Below, one piece after another: positions 1 to 10,800 of a stretch of DNA of 64,000 nucleotides. The notes under the pieces were generated by a model. It made no database searches, was not told the origin of the DNA, and worked only from the letters and a program-made list of their open reading frames with translations. The translations under genes and the position numbers were made by a program. Source of the DNA: Clostridium pasteurianum BC1 (lineage in GTDB: Bacteria; Bacillota; Clostridia; Clostridiales; Clostridiaceae); NCBI RefSeq assembly GCF_000389635.1, contig NC_021182.1, positions 2,356,001 to 2,420,000 of the forward strand. The letters are read 5' to 3'. Position 1 is the stretch's first letter. Every line of letters begins with the position of its first letter.

Positions 1-1
1 C

Positions 2-994
2 ACTAATTCTATAAGTGTATATATAGGTATGCCCTTTTGCCCTACAAGATGCCTTTATTGCAGCTTTATATCGGATACTATACAAAACTGTAAGGATGTA
101 ATAGAGTCTTATTTAAAGGCAATGTATTATGAAATAGAAAACATATCTACTTATATTAAGAAAAAGGGTCTTTCCATAGAATGTGTATATTTCGGAGGCG
201 GTACTCCCACGTCTATAGGCAATGAACAATTTGAAGAAACTATGGCTAAGATATATAATAGTTTTATAAAGGATAATAATGTAAAGGAATTTACAGTGGA
301 ATGCGGAAGACCTGATAGTATTACAGTAGAAAAGCTTAACACATTAAAAAAATATGGAGTTCATAGAATAAGTATAAACCCTCAAACTATGAATGATACT
401 ACCCTTAGGCTTATAGGCAGAGGACATAACTCTAAGGATGTAATAGATAAATTTAGGCTTGCCAGAGGCATAGGTTTTGATAACATAAATGTGGATATAA
501 TTGTAGGCCTTCCAGGAGAAGGCTTAAAAGAAATTGAATATACTTGCAGTAAAATTTTACAGTTAAGTCCGGATAGCTTAACTGTTCATGGTATGTCCTT
601 AAAAAGAGGATCAAAGCTGCATCAAAATATATTGAATAACATTTATATGAAGGTAGCTATGCAAGATGAGCTTAACAAAATGTATGATGAAACAGTAAAG
701 CTTTCTAAGGCTTTAAAGCTTAAACCCTACTATATGTATAGACAAAAAAACATGGTGGGAAACATGGAGAATGTAGGCTATTCAAGCTTAGGCAAGGAAT
801 GCATATATAATATAGAAATGATTGAAGAAAGGCAGACTATTATAGCCATAGGAGCTAATGCAGTTTCTAAAATTATATTTTTAGAGGAAAACAGATTGGA
901 AAGATTCCCTAATGTTAAAGATGTAAGGGAATATACTAAAAGGATAGAAGAAAAAGTTAAAAGTAAAATAAAATTTCTAAATGAATTATACTGA
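2..994 (+). CDS. hemZ: Coproporphyrinogen dehydrogenase HemZ-like radical SAM protein (5' end outside window)
   Basis: The reading frame is open from base 2, so the N-terminus lies outside the window. The visible part starts just before a radical SAM cluster motif of the form CX3CX2C (CPTRCLYC), followed by FGGGTPT and the GLPGE region typical of the HemN/HemZ family. Such enzymes use S-adenosylmethionine and a [4Fe-4S] cluster; HemZ is annotated as an anaerobic coproporphyrinogen III dehydrogenase of haem synthesis, but many HemN-like proteins have other or unproven roles. The assignment to HemZ rather than HemN/HemW rests on the general sequence and on its position directly upstream of hisS, an arrangement common in clostridia. 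hisS begins 15 bases after the stop, so the two are probably co-transcribed. Confidence 0.8.
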   Translation, partial: TNSISVYIGMPFCPTRCLYCSFISDTIQNCKDVIESYLKAMYYEIENISTYIKKKGLSIECVYFGGGTPTSIGNEQFEETMAKIYNSFIKDNNVKEFTVECGRPDSITVEKLNTLKKYGVHRISINPQTMNDTTLRLIGRGHNSKDVIDKFRLARGIGFDNINVDIIVGLPGEGLKEIEYTCSKILQLSPDSLTVHGMSLKRGSKLHQNILNNIYMKVAMQDELNKMYDETVKLSKALKLKPYYMYRQKNMVGNMENVGYSSLGKECIYNIEMIEERQTIIAIGANAVSKIIFLEENRLERFPNVKDVREYTKRIEEKVKSKIKFLNELY

Positions 995-1009
995 TTAGGA
1001 GGATGCAAA

Positions 1010-2257
1010 ATGGCAATTCAAGCACCAAAGGGTACAAAAGATATGCTGCCACAAAATGCCTATAAATGGTACTACATAGAGGATAAATTAAGACATATTG
1101 CAGCAACTTATGCCTGTAGAGAAATAAGAACCCCTGCTTTTGAGAGTACTGAATTATTTGAGAGAGGTGTAGGTGATACTACAGATGTAGTTCAAAAGGA
1201 AATGTATACCTTTGAAGATAAGGGGGGGAGAAGTGTAACTCTTAAACCGGAAGGAACGTCACCAGCAGTAAGAGCTTTTGTGGAAAATTCACTTTTTAAT
1301 GAAGCTCAGCCAACTAAACTGTATTATTTTACACCTGTTTTCAGATATGAAAATGTTCAAAAGGGAAGACTAAGAGAGCACCATCAGTTTGGTATAGAAA
1401 TTTTTGGATCAAAGGAAGCTTCTTTGGATGCAGAAATTATAAGTCTTGCCATGAGAGCTTTTAGAGAATTTGGAATAAGGGGTCTTAAATTAAACATAAA
1501 CAATATAGGGTGTCCAAAGTGTAGAAAAACCTATAATGATGCTTTAAAAGCATATTTAAAGGAAAATTATGATGATTTATGTGATGTATGTAAATCAAGA
1601 TTTGAAAAGAATCCTATGAGAATATTGGATTGTAAAAATAAAGATTGTAAGAAAATTGTAGAAGGTGCACCTGTCATACTGGATTATGTATGTGACGATT
1701 GCAGAGAACACTTTGATAAATTACAAAGCTATCTTACTGCTCTTGGCATAGAATTTAAGATAGACCCACTTATAGTAAGAGGACTTGATTATTATACTAA
1801 AACAGTATTTGAGATTATAAATAAGGATATTACTGTTTGCGGCGGAGGAAGATATGATGGCTTAATTCAGGAAATAGGAGGGCCAGAAATGCCAGCAGTA
1901 GGATTTGGCATGGGACTTGAAAGGCTTATACTTACCTTAGAAGAAGAGGGAATAGAAATTCCAAAGTCTAATTATATAGATTTATATATTGCATCAATGG
2001 ATGAAGCTAGTAAAATAGAAGCATTAAAAATTGTGAATTCCTTAAGAGAAAAAGGCATAAAATGTGATTGCAATCACATGTCCAGAAATGTAAAAGGACA
2101 GATGAAATATTCAAATAAAATTGAGGCTGCCTATACTATTGTATTGGGAGAATCGGAGCTTAATGAAAAAAGAGCAAAACTTAAGAGAATGAATGATGGA
2201 GAGCAGATAGATATAGATATAACTGATTTAGAGGATATTGTATTAAAGATTAAATAG
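1010..2257 (+). CDS. hisS: Histidyl-tRNA synthetase
   Basis: A 415-residue class II aminoacyl-tRNA synthetase that charges tRNA-His in the cytoplasm. The N-terminus (KGTKDMLP) and motif 2 region ([10 protein letters not shown]...[10 protein letters not shown]) are characteristic, as are the HisA/HisB-type motifs RGLDYYT near residue 260 and GGGRYDGL near residue 280; the anticodon-binding domain follows from about residue 325. A CX2C pair and further cysteines around residues 165-240 fall in the insertion domain and could bind metal, which occurs in some clostridial HisRS. Length is normal. The ATG is preceded by a strong TTAGGAGG site. aspS starts 34 bases downstream, forming the conserved hisS-aspS pair. 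No T-box leader is seen directly upstream. Confidence 0.97.
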   Translation: MAIQAPKGTKDMLPQNAYKWYYIEDKLRHIAATYACREIRTPAFESTELFERGVGDTTDVVQKEMYTFEDKGGRSVTLKPEGTSPAVRAFVENSLFNEAQPTKLYYFTPVFRYENVQKGRLREHHQFGIEIFGSKEASLDAEIISLAMRAFREFGIRGLKLNINNIGCPKCRKTYNDALKAYLKENYDDLCDVCKSRFEKNPMRILDCKNKDCKKIVEGAPVILDYVCDDCREHFDKLQSYLTALGIEFKIDPLIVRGLDYYTKTVFEIINKDITVCGGGRYDGLIQEIGGPEMPAVGFGMGLERLILTLEEEGIEIPKSNYIDLYIASMDEASKIEALKIVNSLREKGIKCDCNHMSRNVKGQMKYSNKIEAAYTIVLGESELNEKRAKLKRMNDGEQIDIDITDLEDIVLKIK

Positions 2258-2291
2258 ACTAGGTTTCATTAATTTTTTAGGAGGAAGTAAT

Positions 2292-4076
2292 ATGGGAGAA
2301 GCATTAAAAGGTCTTAAAAGAACCGTTATGTGCGGTGACCTTAGAGAAAGTAATATAGGAAATACTGTTACTGCTATGGGTTGGGTTCAGAAAAAGAGAA
2401 ATTTAGGTGGTCTTGTATTTGTAGATTTAAGAGATAGAACAGGACTTCTTCAAGTGGTGTTTGGAGAAGAAATAAATAGTGATGCCTTTACAAAAGCTGA
2501 TACTGTAAAGTCTGAATACTGTATAGCTGTTACTGGTAAGATAGTTAAAAGAGAAGCACCAAATGAAAATATGCCTACAGGCATGGTGGAATTACTAGGA
2601 GAAAATATAAAAATTTTATCCGAAAGTGAAACTCCACCAATATACATAAAAGAAAATCTGGATGCAGGAGAGAATATAAGACTTAAATACAGATATCTTG
2701 ATTTAAGAAGACCGGATATGCAGAGTATTTTCAAAATAAGGCATAAAGCTGCAAAGATTATAAGAGACTTTCTAGATGAAAAAGAGTTTTTAGAAGTTGA
2801 AACTCCAATGCTTACTAAAAGTACTCCTGAGGGTGCAAGAGACTATCTTGTACCAAGCAGAAATTTTAATGGGAAGTTTTATGCATTACCTCAATCACCA
2901 CAGCTTTTTAAGCAGCTTTTGATGGTTTCAGGCTTTGACAAATATTTTCAAATTGTAAAATGCTTTAGAGACGAGGATTTAAGAGCAAATAGGCAGCCGG
3001 AGTTTACACAGGTGGATATGGAACTTTCCTTTGTAGAGGAAAATGACATAATAGCATTGAATGAAGAACTTTTAACAAGAGTATTTAAAGAAGTGGCTGG
3101 AGTGGAAATTAAAACTCCTATTGAGAGAATGCCATACAAAATAGCTATGGAGAAATATGGCAGTGATAAACCAGATCTAAGATTTGGAATGGAAATAAGT
3201 GATTTAAGTGAAGTAGTTAAAGATACTGAATTTAAAGTGTTTAAGGATGCTCTGGAGAATGGCGGAAGTGTAAGGGCTATAAAAGCTGAAGGCTGTGGTG
3301 CCATGGGAAGAAAACAAATAGATAAGCTGGGAGAATTTGTTAAAACCTTTAAGGCAAAGGGCCTTGCTTGGATAGCCGTTAAGGAAAATGAAATAAAATC
3401 CCCAATAGCAAAATTTCTTACAGAGGAGCAGTTAAAGGCTATAATAGCTGCGGTAGGTGCTAAGACTAACGATTTAGTATTAATAGTTGCCGACAAAAAC
3501 AGCGTAGTATTTCAAGCCCTTGGTGAATTAAGATTGCACCTTGCAAAGGAGCTGGAACTGTTAAAGGATAATAAAGAGTTCAGATTTGTTTGGATAACTG
3601 AATTCCCTCTTCTATCCTATAATGAGGAGGAGAATAGATTCCAAGCAGAGCATCATCCTTTTACAATGCCTATGGATGAAGATATTGAGTATCTTGAAAG
3701 TGACCCGGGAAGAGTAAGAGCTAAAGCTTATGATATAGTTTTAAATGGAGAAGAACTAGGCGGAGGAAGTATTAGAATACATGAAACAGATCTTCAGGAA
3801 AAAATGTTTAAAGTCCTTGGATTTACAAAGGAAAGTGCCTGGGAGAGATTTGGTTTCCTACTGGAAGCCTTTAAATATGGTCCACCACCACATGGCGGAT
3901 TGGCTTATGGCTTTGATAGAATGATAATGTTCCTTGCAGGTACAGAAAATATAAAGGATGTTATAGCTTTCCCTAAAAATCAAAATGCTGCCTGTGTTAT
4001 GACAGAAGCACCTAATGTAGTAGATGAAAAACAGCTTCAGGAATTAGGTATAAGTATAGCAAAAGAGGAAAAATAA
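2292..4076 (+). CDS. aspS: Aspartyl-tRNA synthetase
   Basis: A 594-residue bacterial-type class II synthetase for tRNA-Asp. The N-terminal OB fold (GWVQKKRNLGGLVFVDLRDRTG) is followed by the catalytic core with QSPQLFKQLLM and the motif-2 FRDEDLRANRQPEFTQ, then the bacterial GAD insertion domain (about residues 290-400), and motif 3 (GLAYGFDRMIM) near residue 540. Length fits the bacterial AspRS family. The start follows TTTTTAGGAGG. It could be discriminating or non-discriminating (Asp/Asn); sequence alone does not settle that. It is the last gene of the hemZ-hisS-aspS run; downstream come a dispersed repeat and the 6S RNA candidate. Confidence 0.97.
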   Translation: MGEALKGLKRTVMCGDLRESNIGNTVTAMGWVQKKRNLGGLVFVDLRDRTGLLQVVFGEEINSDAFTKADTVKSEYCIAVTGKIVKREAPNENMPTGMVELLGENIKILSESETPPIYIKENLDAGENIRLKYRYLDLRRPDMQSIFKIRHKAAKIIRDFLDEKEFLEVETPMLTKSTPEGARDYLVPSRNFNGKFYALPQSPQLFKQLLMVSGFDKYFQIVKCFRDEDLRANRQPEFTQVDMELSFVEENDIIALNEELLTRVFKEVAGVEIKTPIERMPYKIAMEKYGSDKPDLRFGMEISDLSEVVKDTEFKVFKDALENGGSVRAIKAEGCGAMGRKQIDKLGEFVKTFKAKGLAWIAVKENEIKSPIAKFLTEEQLKAIIAAVGAKTNDLVLIVADKNSVVFQALGELRLHLAKELELLKDNKEFRFVWITEFPLLSYNEEENRFQAEHHPFTMPMDEDIEYLESDPGRVRAKAYDIVLNGEELGGGSIRIHETDLQEKMFKVLGFTKESAWERFGFLLEAFKYGPPPHGGLAYGFDRMIMFLAGTENIKDVIAFPKNQNAACVMTEAPNVVDEKQLQELGISIAKEEK

Positions 4077-4121
4077 TATAAAAATTACCATTCTAAAAAC
4101 TAAGTTACTGTAGTATAATAG

Positions 4122-4327
4122 ATTTATACGATGACTACCAACTCTAATACTCCCATCGCTTTTCGTAAAGTGAGAGTAAAGAGTGGCTACGTCCCTGGAT
4201 AACGATTTACCCTAAAGGACAACGATTTCTAAGTATCGAAAATACCGATACCAAGAACTCTGTTAGTAAGCATCAGAGGTCATAAACAAAAACTCCATCT
4301 GATACCAAGAAACTCTGTTTATAGAAA
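4122..4327 (-). repeat. Dispersed structured repeat, family A, copy 1 (minus orientation)
   Basis: About 205 bases that match, in inverted orientation, the sequence at 62700-62890 over nearly the whole length. Read on the minus strand it contains two internal copies of AACAGAGTT(T/C)TTGGTATC about 50 bases apart, then GTTGTCCTTTAGGGTA, a possible hairpin with CGATGGGAGTA, and ends in GGTAGTCATCG(G/T)ATAAA. The same terminal GTAGTCATCGGATAAA occurs at 18738-18753. No protein is encoded. The closed 3' end and its reuse at several loci suggest the end of a transposon, possibly a structured IS200/IS605-like or IS607-like right end; that identity is inference. Confidence 0.75.
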
Positions 4328-4340
4328 GAACAATTGAATA

Positions 4341-4522
4341 GAACTCCTACTGTGTACGAGAATTGAATTTATGTTGACCCAACACTTTTTTCCTGGGAAC
4401 CTAACTCTCCCTGTGGAATGATACTTATTTGTATAAATAAGAACAAGAAGCAGGAAGGCGGTGCCCACCTGCTGAGAGCGGGTTATCTTTTAAGTTCATG
4501 AAACGGCACAGCAGGAGTTTTT
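4341..4522 (+). ncRNA. ssrS: 6S RNA candidate (ssrS)
   Basis: About 180 bases, the usual 6S length, without an ORF. The 5' segment AACTCCTACTGTG (4342-4354) is complementary, with one mismatch, to CACAGCAGGAGTT (4507-4519), which runs into a T-tract, so the RNA closes on itself and ends at an intrinsic terminator. The interior carries a GC-rich element (GGCGGTGCCCACCTG) and AAGTTCATGAAACGGCA near the 3' end, which resemble the 3' half of Firmicute 6S RNAs. In Bacillus subtilis the 6S gene bsrA lies next to aspS, the same position as here. 6S RNA binds the housekeeping RNA polymerase holoenzyme and mimics an open promoter. A covariance-model search (RF00013) would confirm it. Confidence 0.75.
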
Positions 4523-4543
4523 TGTTATATAACAGAAAAATTG

Positions 4544-4692
4544 AAGCTGTTTCACAATGCATATCTATGCATTGCGAGACAGCTTTTTAACTATTCTACT
4601 ATTGAAAATAATTATTAAAATCTAATTTTTAATAATTAAATAAGACTGTTCTCAAAAGAAATAAATATTGATTTCTTTTGAGACAGCCCCTT
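4544..4692. repeat. Double-hairpin dispersed repeat, family C, copy 1
   Basis: Two hairpins joined by an AT-rich linker. The first is AAGCTGTTTCACAATGCAT paired with the ATGCATTGCGAGACAGCTT arm; the second pairs TCTCAAAAGAAA with TTTCTTTTGAGA. Each ends in T-rich or C-rich sequence and could terminate transcription in either direction between the 6S RNA and the convergent thrE genes. The same arrangement occurs at 32996-33127 and, inverted, at 46382-46531. Confidence 0.8.
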
Positions 4693-4728
4693 TAACAATG
4701 AGTTGTGGGATTAATGGTGAAATTTATA

Positions 4729-5163
4729 TTAAACCATTGGCTTTTTCTTCAAAAACAGAAGCTTTGATAAAGAGGATACCATAGCAATGGCTATAGCTAT
4801 TGAACCAGCAGCACCTAAAGTTTGGATAGCATAAATAGTGGCCTTTGCTGTATTGCCAAGGATAGTTTCATACATAGTGTAATACATGCCATTACCTGGT
4901 ACCAGAGGTATAATACCGCATATTATAAAAGTAGTTACTGGAGCCTTACGCAGCCTTGCCATTATTTCAGAATAAATAGATGCGGCTATAGCTCCTAAAA
5001 ATAAGGATAATATATTTGAATTATATAAATGGTGCACTATTAAATATACGAACCAGGAAATACCACCGCCTATACCTGCTATAAAAACATTTTTTCCCTT
5101 TATATTATAGATTATTGCAAAGCATAAAGATGTAATAAAGGAGTAAAGGGCATACATAATCAT
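4729..5163 (-). CDS. Threonine/serine exporter, C-terminal half (ThrE_2/DUF3815 family)
   Basis: A 144-residue very hydrophobic protein with about four to five membrane segments, containing GGGISWFVYLI and a PLVPGNGMYYT motif typical of the small half of split ThrE-type exporters. It is expected to work with the upstream gene product in exporting threonine or serine across the cytoplasmic membrane. The start chosen is the ATG at 5163: its ATGA overlaps the stop of the upstream partner by four bases and a GGGAGG site lies 7 bases before it. A longer reading from 5193 would begin upstream of that ribosome site. Family role is established for ThrE; the actual substrate here is inferred. Confidence 0.85.
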   Translation of the reverse strand: MIMYALYSFITSLCFAIIYNIKGKNVFIAGIGGGISWFVYLIVHHLYNSNILSLFLGAIAASIYSEIMARLRKAPVTTFIICGIIPLVPGNGMYYTMYETILGNTAKATIYAIQTLGAAGSIAIAIAMVSSLSKLLFLKKKPMV

Positions 5164-5939
5164 ATATTTATACCTCCCGAAAACGCAAACCAAATTTTAA
5201 AAACCATACCGGTACCAACAGCTATAGCCACAGCTATAAAAAAAGCTTCGATTGCTCTAGCGGTTCCAGAAATTAAATCTCCATTCATGGCATCTCTAAT
5301 GGCATTTGTTATTGCAAGTCCAGGTACTAGAAGCATTATATCTCCAATTATAACTTTATCATAGTGAGTTGAAAGGCTAAGTTTGTAAGAAATAATTGCC
5401 AGAAGTGCAGCTTCTGCACCTCCTACTATGTTTGTAAAAAAATAATCTACTTTAAATTTTGATATCAAATTTGTTGAATATTTTATAATTCCAGCTATAA
5501 TAAAAGCCGCCCAAAAGTCCTTAAAATTACCACCAAACAGTATAGTAAAAAATGCACCAATAAAGCAAGCTGCCAATAAGGTCATTTTATTGGAATAGGA
5601 AGGACTATTTTTTATTGAAATAAGTTTCATTTCTACATCTTCAATAGTTAATTGTTTTCTTTCTATAATTCTTGAAAGATCGTTAATCTTAGATATTTTA
5701 TCTATATTAAAAGTTCTGTTTACTATTCTCTTTATAACTGAAATATTTATATTTTCAGCATTCTTACCTGAAATTATTATTGCTGTAGGGGTGGCATATG
5801 CATCTAAGGAAGCAACTCCAAGAGCTTTTGATATTCTTATCATTGTTTCTTCAACTCTATAGGTTTCAGCTCCATTTTCAAGCATTATTTTACCAGCTTC
5901 TGCAGCTAAGTCTAATATTTTATTAGTCTCCATTTGCAT
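5160..5939 (-). CDS. Threonine/serine exporter, N-terminal half (ThrE/DUF1212 family)
   Basis: A 259-residue membrane protein. The first 110 residues form the soluble ThrE domain (LDLAAEAGKIMLENGAETYRVEE, then ...SLDAYATPTAI), followed by about five membrane segments including the LLVPGLAITNAIRD motif near residue 205. It is the first gene of a two-gene minus-strand operon with the ThrE_2 partner, overlapping it by ATGA. Together they correspond to the single-chain ThrE of Corynebacterium. A GGAG-type ribosome site precedes the ATG (GGAGATGCAAATG is the local sequence, so the first two ATGs are both possible starts). It diverges from glyA, which makes serine and glycine; a functional link is suggestive only. 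Confidence 0.87.
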   Translation of the reverse strand: MQMETNKILDLAAEAGKIMLENGAETYRVEETMIRISKALGVASLDAYATPTAIIISGKNAENINISVIKRIVNRTFNIDKISKINDLSRIIERKQLTIEDVEMKLISIKNSPSYSNKMTLLAACFIGAFFTILFGGNFKDFWAAFIIAGIIKYSTNLISKFKVDYFFTNIVGGAEAALLAIISYKLSLSTHYDKVIIGDIMLLVPGLAITNAIRDAMNGDLISGTARAIEAFFIAVAIAVGTGMVFKIWFAFSGGINI

Positions 5940-5954
5940 CTCCTTAATAGTATT

Positions 5955-6024
5955 TAGCCATATTCAAATAAATAACTTGTCAGTATGCTGGTCTATTTTG
6001 AATCTTACTATTTATTTTCACAAG
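5955..6024. repeat. MITE-like repeat, family D, shrunken copy
   Basis: About 70 bases in the 330-base gap between thrE and glyA. It begins AGCCATATTCAAATAAATAA, contains GTCAGTATGCTG, and ends TATTTATTTTCACAAG. These are the two ends of the 157-161-base elements at 52874-53030 and 57639-57799 with the middle missing. The rest of this gap (6025-6260) is AT-rich and shows nothing else definite. Confidence 0.75.
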
Positions 6025-6269
6025 CTTTATAAATTTACAAGCATATTATAGCACAAATAAATAGTTCAAATTACTGTTGTTTTATTTCAATTTACATTAT
6101 ATAATCATAATTATAGTGGAAATTATATAAGCTGCAATTAAAATATTACATTTCATTAATATGTACATAAAATAATTATTAAATTAAAATAACTTTTTAC
6201 TGTATGGATATTTAATGTAGCCTATATAGGAATAATATTATTATTTATTAATAAAAGGGAGTGTAAACA

Positions 6270-7505
6270 TTGGATTTTCAAAACGTTAAGGAAAATGACC
6301 AGAATGTATATGAAATAATAGCAAAAGAACATGAAAGACAAGAAAATAATATTGAACTTATAGCTTCAGAAAACTTTACTAGTGAAGCCGTTATGGAAGC
6401 TATGGGATCATATCTTACGAATAAATATGCAGAAGGTTATCCTGGAAAAAGATATTATGGTGGTTGTCATATAGTTGATCAGGTAGAAGATTTAGCACGG
6501 GATAGAATGAAGGAATTATTTGGTGGAGATCATGTAAATGTACAAGCACATTCTGGTTCACAGGCAAATATGGCAGTATATTTCTCAGTATTAAAGCCTG
6601 GAGATACTATACTTGGTATGGATTTAAGTCATGGTGGACATTTAACACATGGAAGTCCAGTTAGCTTTTCAGGAAAATTGTTTAATGTAGTAAGTTATGG
6701 AGTAAACAAGGACACTGAAACTATAGATTATGAAGAACTTAGAATGAAAGCAATTGAGCATAAACCTAAGATGATAGTAGCCGGTGCCAGTGCCTATTCA
6801 AGAATAATAGATTTTAAGAAATTTAGAGAGATCAGTGATGAAGTTGGAGCCTATTTAATGGTAGATATGGCTCATATAGCAGGTCTTGTAGCTGGAGGAA
6901 TGCATCCATCACCAGTACCTTATGCAGATTTTGTAACTACTACAACCCACAAGACTTTAAGAGGACCTAGAGGTGGAGCTATTATCTGTAAAGAAAAATA
7001 TGCAAAGGATTTAGACAAGACAATATTTCCTGGAATACAGGGTGGCCCATTAATGCATATAATTGCTGGAAAGGCAGTATGCTTTGGAGAAGCTTTAAAG
7101 CCTGAATTTAAGGATTATGCCAATCAAATAGTGAAAAATGCAAAAGTGCTTGCAGAGGAACTTACAAAATATGGTTTCAGATTGGTATCTGGGGGTACAG
7201 ATAATCATCTTATACTCATAGATTTAACTAACAAAGATATAACTGGTAAGGATGCAGAAAAACTTTTAGATTCTGTGAGAATTACAGCAAATAAAAACAC
7301 AATTCCCTTTGAGACAAAGAGTCCTTTTATTACAAGTGGTATAAGAATAGGAACAGCAGCTGTAACTACCAGAGGCTTTAAAGAGGAAGAAATTAAGCAG
7401 GTTGCGGCTTTCATTAATGAAGCTATCGAAAAGAGAGATCAGGATTTAACTGAATTAAAAGAAAGAGTAACAGCTTTATGCAATAAGTTCCCTATATATA
7501 AATAA
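6270..7505 (+). CDS. glyA: Serine hydroxymethyltransferase
   Basis: A 411-residue PLP enzyme that interconverts serine plus tetrahydrofolate with glycine plus 5,10-methylenetetrahydrofolate. Clear motifs are [10 protein letters not shown] near residue 25, [15 protein letters not shown] near residue 50, and the PLP-lysine segment [14 protein letters not shown] near residue 228. Length is standard. Translation appears to start at TTG (6270) after AAAAGGGAG; no better-placed ATG exists. It is monocistronic, with a strong terminator at 7532-7579. The product feeds the same one-carbon pool used by thyA, folA and the MTHFR-like protein at 23.9-26.4 kb. Confidence 0.97.
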   Translation: MDFQNVKENDQNVYEIIAKEHERQENNIELIASENFTSEAVMEAMGSYLTNKYAEGYPGKRYYGGCHIVDQVEDLARDRMKELFGGDHVNVQAHSGSQANMAVYFSVLKPGDTILGMDLSHGGHLTHGSPVSFSGKLFNVVSYGVNKDTETIDYEELRMKAIEHKPKMIVAGASAYSRIIDFKKFREISDEVGAYLMVDMAHIAGLVAGGMHPSPVPYADFVTTTTHKTLRGPRGGAIICKEKYAKDLDKTIFPGIQGGPLMHIIAGKAVCFGEALKPEFKDYANQIVKNAKVLAEELTKYGFRLVSGGTDNHLILIDLTNKDITGKDAEKLLDSVRITANKNTIPFETKSPFITSGIRIGTAAVTTRGFKEEEIKQVAAFINEAIEKRDQDLTELKERVTALCNKFPIYK

Positions 7506-7531
7506 GATATAACTAATATAGATTATTATAG

Positions 7532-7579
7532 AAAAAGCATTGAATTCTAACGTATTTGCCATAGAATTCAGTGCTTTTT
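7532..7579 (+). terminator. Intrinsic terminator after glyA
   Basis: AAAAAGCATTGAATTCTA pairs with TAGAATTCAGTGCTTTTT, giving a long stem followed by T residues. The remaining gap to addB (7580-7814) is AT-rich and contains CATTAACCAGTGAAAG (7736-7751), which recurs at 59638-59653. Confidence 0.9.
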
Positions 7580-7814
7580 AATATTTTAACTAAAGTTTTG
7601 ATATGTGTGAATCTTATAAAGTTAATGGTTTTTTATTATAGTAAAATGAGAATAATAAAAATAATGTGATAAAATATAAATATACTTTTAATTAGTAATA
7701 TAAGAAAATCGAGAAGTAACTTGATAGTTTCTGTTCATTAACCAGTGAAAGCTTCAACTATATTCACTATAGATTATTATTATATATTTAAATTTAAAAG
7801 GAGTTTGTAAATTT

Positions 7815-10800
7815 ATGAGTTTAAGATTTATATATGGAAGAGCAGGAAGTGGTAAAAGTAATTTCTGCATAGAGGATATAAAGAAAAAAGTAGAAGAAGA
7901 TGTAGAGTATCCACTTATATATCTAGTGCCAGAGCAGTTTTCCTTTCAATCAGAAAAGAGTATTTTGAATGCCATTGGAGAAAAATCAAATTTAAAGGTT
8001 AGAGTTATCAGCTTTAAAAGAATGGCTTTTAGGGTGATGAATGAAGTTGGTGGAATTACTCATAAGCACATGGATTCTGCTGGCAAATGTATGCTTATTT
8101 CGCATATAGTAGATAAAATACTGGAGGAGTTAACCGTATTTAGAGGAGCTGCAGCTCAGCAGGGATTTATAAATACTATATCGGATTCAATAAGTGAATT
8201 TAAAAGATATTCAGTTACTCCAGAATTGCTTTTAAAAACTGCAGAGGACATGGATAAAAATATAAATCTTAAAGATAAACTTTTGGATTTAAGTAAAATA
8301 TATGGAGAATTTGAAGCTTTACTACATAAAAATTATATAGATGCTGATGATGACTTAACTTTGCTTGCGGAAAAGTTAGAAGAATCAAAAATCTTTAATA
8401 ATGCTGAAATATGGGTTGATGAGTTCTCTAGCTTCACTCCGCAGCAGTATAAAATAATTGAAAAACTTTTAAGAAAGGCAAAAAGAGTAAATGTAGCATT
8501 AACCAGTGATTATGTAGATGGTAAAAACTATGGTACGGATATCTTTGAATTCACTAAGGGAACGGAAGATAGATTTTTAGAAATAGCAAGAAATAATAAT
8601 GTTAAATTAGATAAACCCATAGTACTTACCAAAAAGCCTTTTTATAGATTTAAGAGCAGTGATGAAATGGCATTTTTAGAAAAAAATCTATTTGTTTTCC
8701 CCTACGAAAAATATAAAAGCAAAACTTCAGATATAAAACTTTTTAGAGCACAAAATACATATTCAGAAATAGAGGGTGCAGCCAGAGACATTATAAGAAT
8801 GTGCAGAGATGAAGGCTATAGATATAAGGATATAGCTGTTATAACAAGAAATCTGGAAAATTATGAAACTATAATAGCTTCAATTTTTGAAGAACATGAG
8901 ATACCCTATTTCATAGATGAAAAGAGAAATATTGAAGGAAATCTGATAGTTGTACTTGTAACATCTGTAATAGAAATTCTCACTAAAAATTGGTCCTATG
9001 AAGCTGTATTCAGATATTTAAAAACTACACTGACAAATGTGACAATTGAAGAAGTAGATATTCTTGAAAATTATGTTCTAGCCTCAGGAATAAAGGGAAA
9101 GAAAAAATGGCTGGAGGAAGAAATTTGGAATTATAGGCCGGATTCACTATTTGGAAGAGATGAAATATCTCTTCAGGAAGAGGAGCTTTTAAATAAAGTC
9201 AATTCTATAAGAAGTATTGTTATAGAGCCTCTAAAAAAGCTTTATAAAAACACTAGAGGAAAGAGAAATGGAGAAGAAATTTGCAGAACTGTATTTGAAT
9301 TTTTAACGGAAATAGAGGTTCCGGAAAAAGTGGAGGCATTAATTGAAGATTTTAAGGAAAATAAAAGACAGACTCTTGCCAATGAATACAGTCAAATATG
9401 GAATATAATAATAGATTTATTAGATCAAACCGTTGAAGTAATGGGAGATACACCTCTTACTCTTGAAGAATTTGTTAAAATTATGTCCATAGGTTTTAGG
9501 GAGCATAAAATGGGATTGATTCCTCCTACAGTGGATCAAGTGCTAGTTGGTAGTGTGGAGAGGCTAAAAAGTCATGATATCTGCATTCTCTATTTAGTTG
9601 GAGTGAATGACGGAGTATTTCCATCGGTGAATAATGAAGAGGGAATACTAAGCGATAGGGATAGGGAATTGTTAAAGGATAGAGGAGTGGAGCTGGCAAA
9701 GAATACAAGATTAGCTGCATTTGAAGAGCAATTTTTAGTATATACTACTCTAACAATTCCAGGCAAATATCTCAGAATAAGTTATCCTATGGCAGATTAC
9801 GAAGGTAAAAGCTTAAGACCTTCTATAATAGTTTCCAGATTAAAAACCATATATACCAATATAACAGAGGAAAGTGATTTGGTTTTTGAAGAAAGTGATG
9901 AGGATAGACTAAAGCTTATAGATGCAAAGCTTCCAGCATTTAATCATCTTATTTATGTGCTTAGAAAAAGGTTAGATGAAAATGATGATGCTATGCTTTG
10001 GAGAGATGTTTATAAATGGTTTAGCGGCTATGAATACTGGCGAGAAAAGTGCAAAAGAGCCTTCAGTGGAGCGTCCTACACAAATCAAACCCAACTCATA
10101 AATAGTGAAAAAGCTAAAAAACTCTATGGAGATAATATGCATATAAATGTATCCAGAATGGAGAGATATGCCCAGTGTCCTTTTGCTTACTATGTACAAT
10201 ATGGATTAAATGCCAAAGAGAGAAAGGTATTTAAGCTGAGCTATCCTGATATAGGAACCTTTATGCATAAGATAATAGATGAGTTTAGTGAAAAGGTAAA
10301 AGAAGAACAGCTTTCCTGGGATGAGCTTGATAAAAATTGGTGTGAAGAAAATATAAGCAGTATAGTGGAGAAGAATGTTAAAAAGAGTAATAGCTTTATT
10401 TTGAATAGCTCTCCAAGGTATAAATATCTTACAGAGAGGCTTAAAAGAGTACTTACTAAAACAGCTCTTGTAATAACAAATCATATAAAGAGAAGTGGAT
10501 TTAAACCTGTAGGTTATGAAATAGATTTTAGTGAACAGGGGAGTTATCCACCAATAATTGTACGATTACCTTCTGGTGAAGAGATAAAGCTCATAGGGCG
10601 AATAGATAGAATCGATATGTTGGTTAAAGAAGGGGAGACCTATATAAGAATAATAGATTATAAATCTGGAAATAAGCTTTTTAAACTTTCTGATGTGTAT
10701 TATGGACTACAGGTGCAGCTTTTACTTTATCTTGATGCCATACTTACAGAAGAGGGAAAAGATCTAGATAAAAAACCTATTCCAGGGGCCATATTGTATT

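Noticed and set aside
12-60. HemN-type start at the first ATG (29)
   Set aside because: The frame is open upstream to the window edge, and the ATG is inside the conserved region before the cluster motif, so the real start is outside.
2948-3496. Minus-strand ORF of 182 residues
   Set aside because: Lies wholly inside aspS on the other strand; Ser/Leu-rich shadow composition, no ribosome site.
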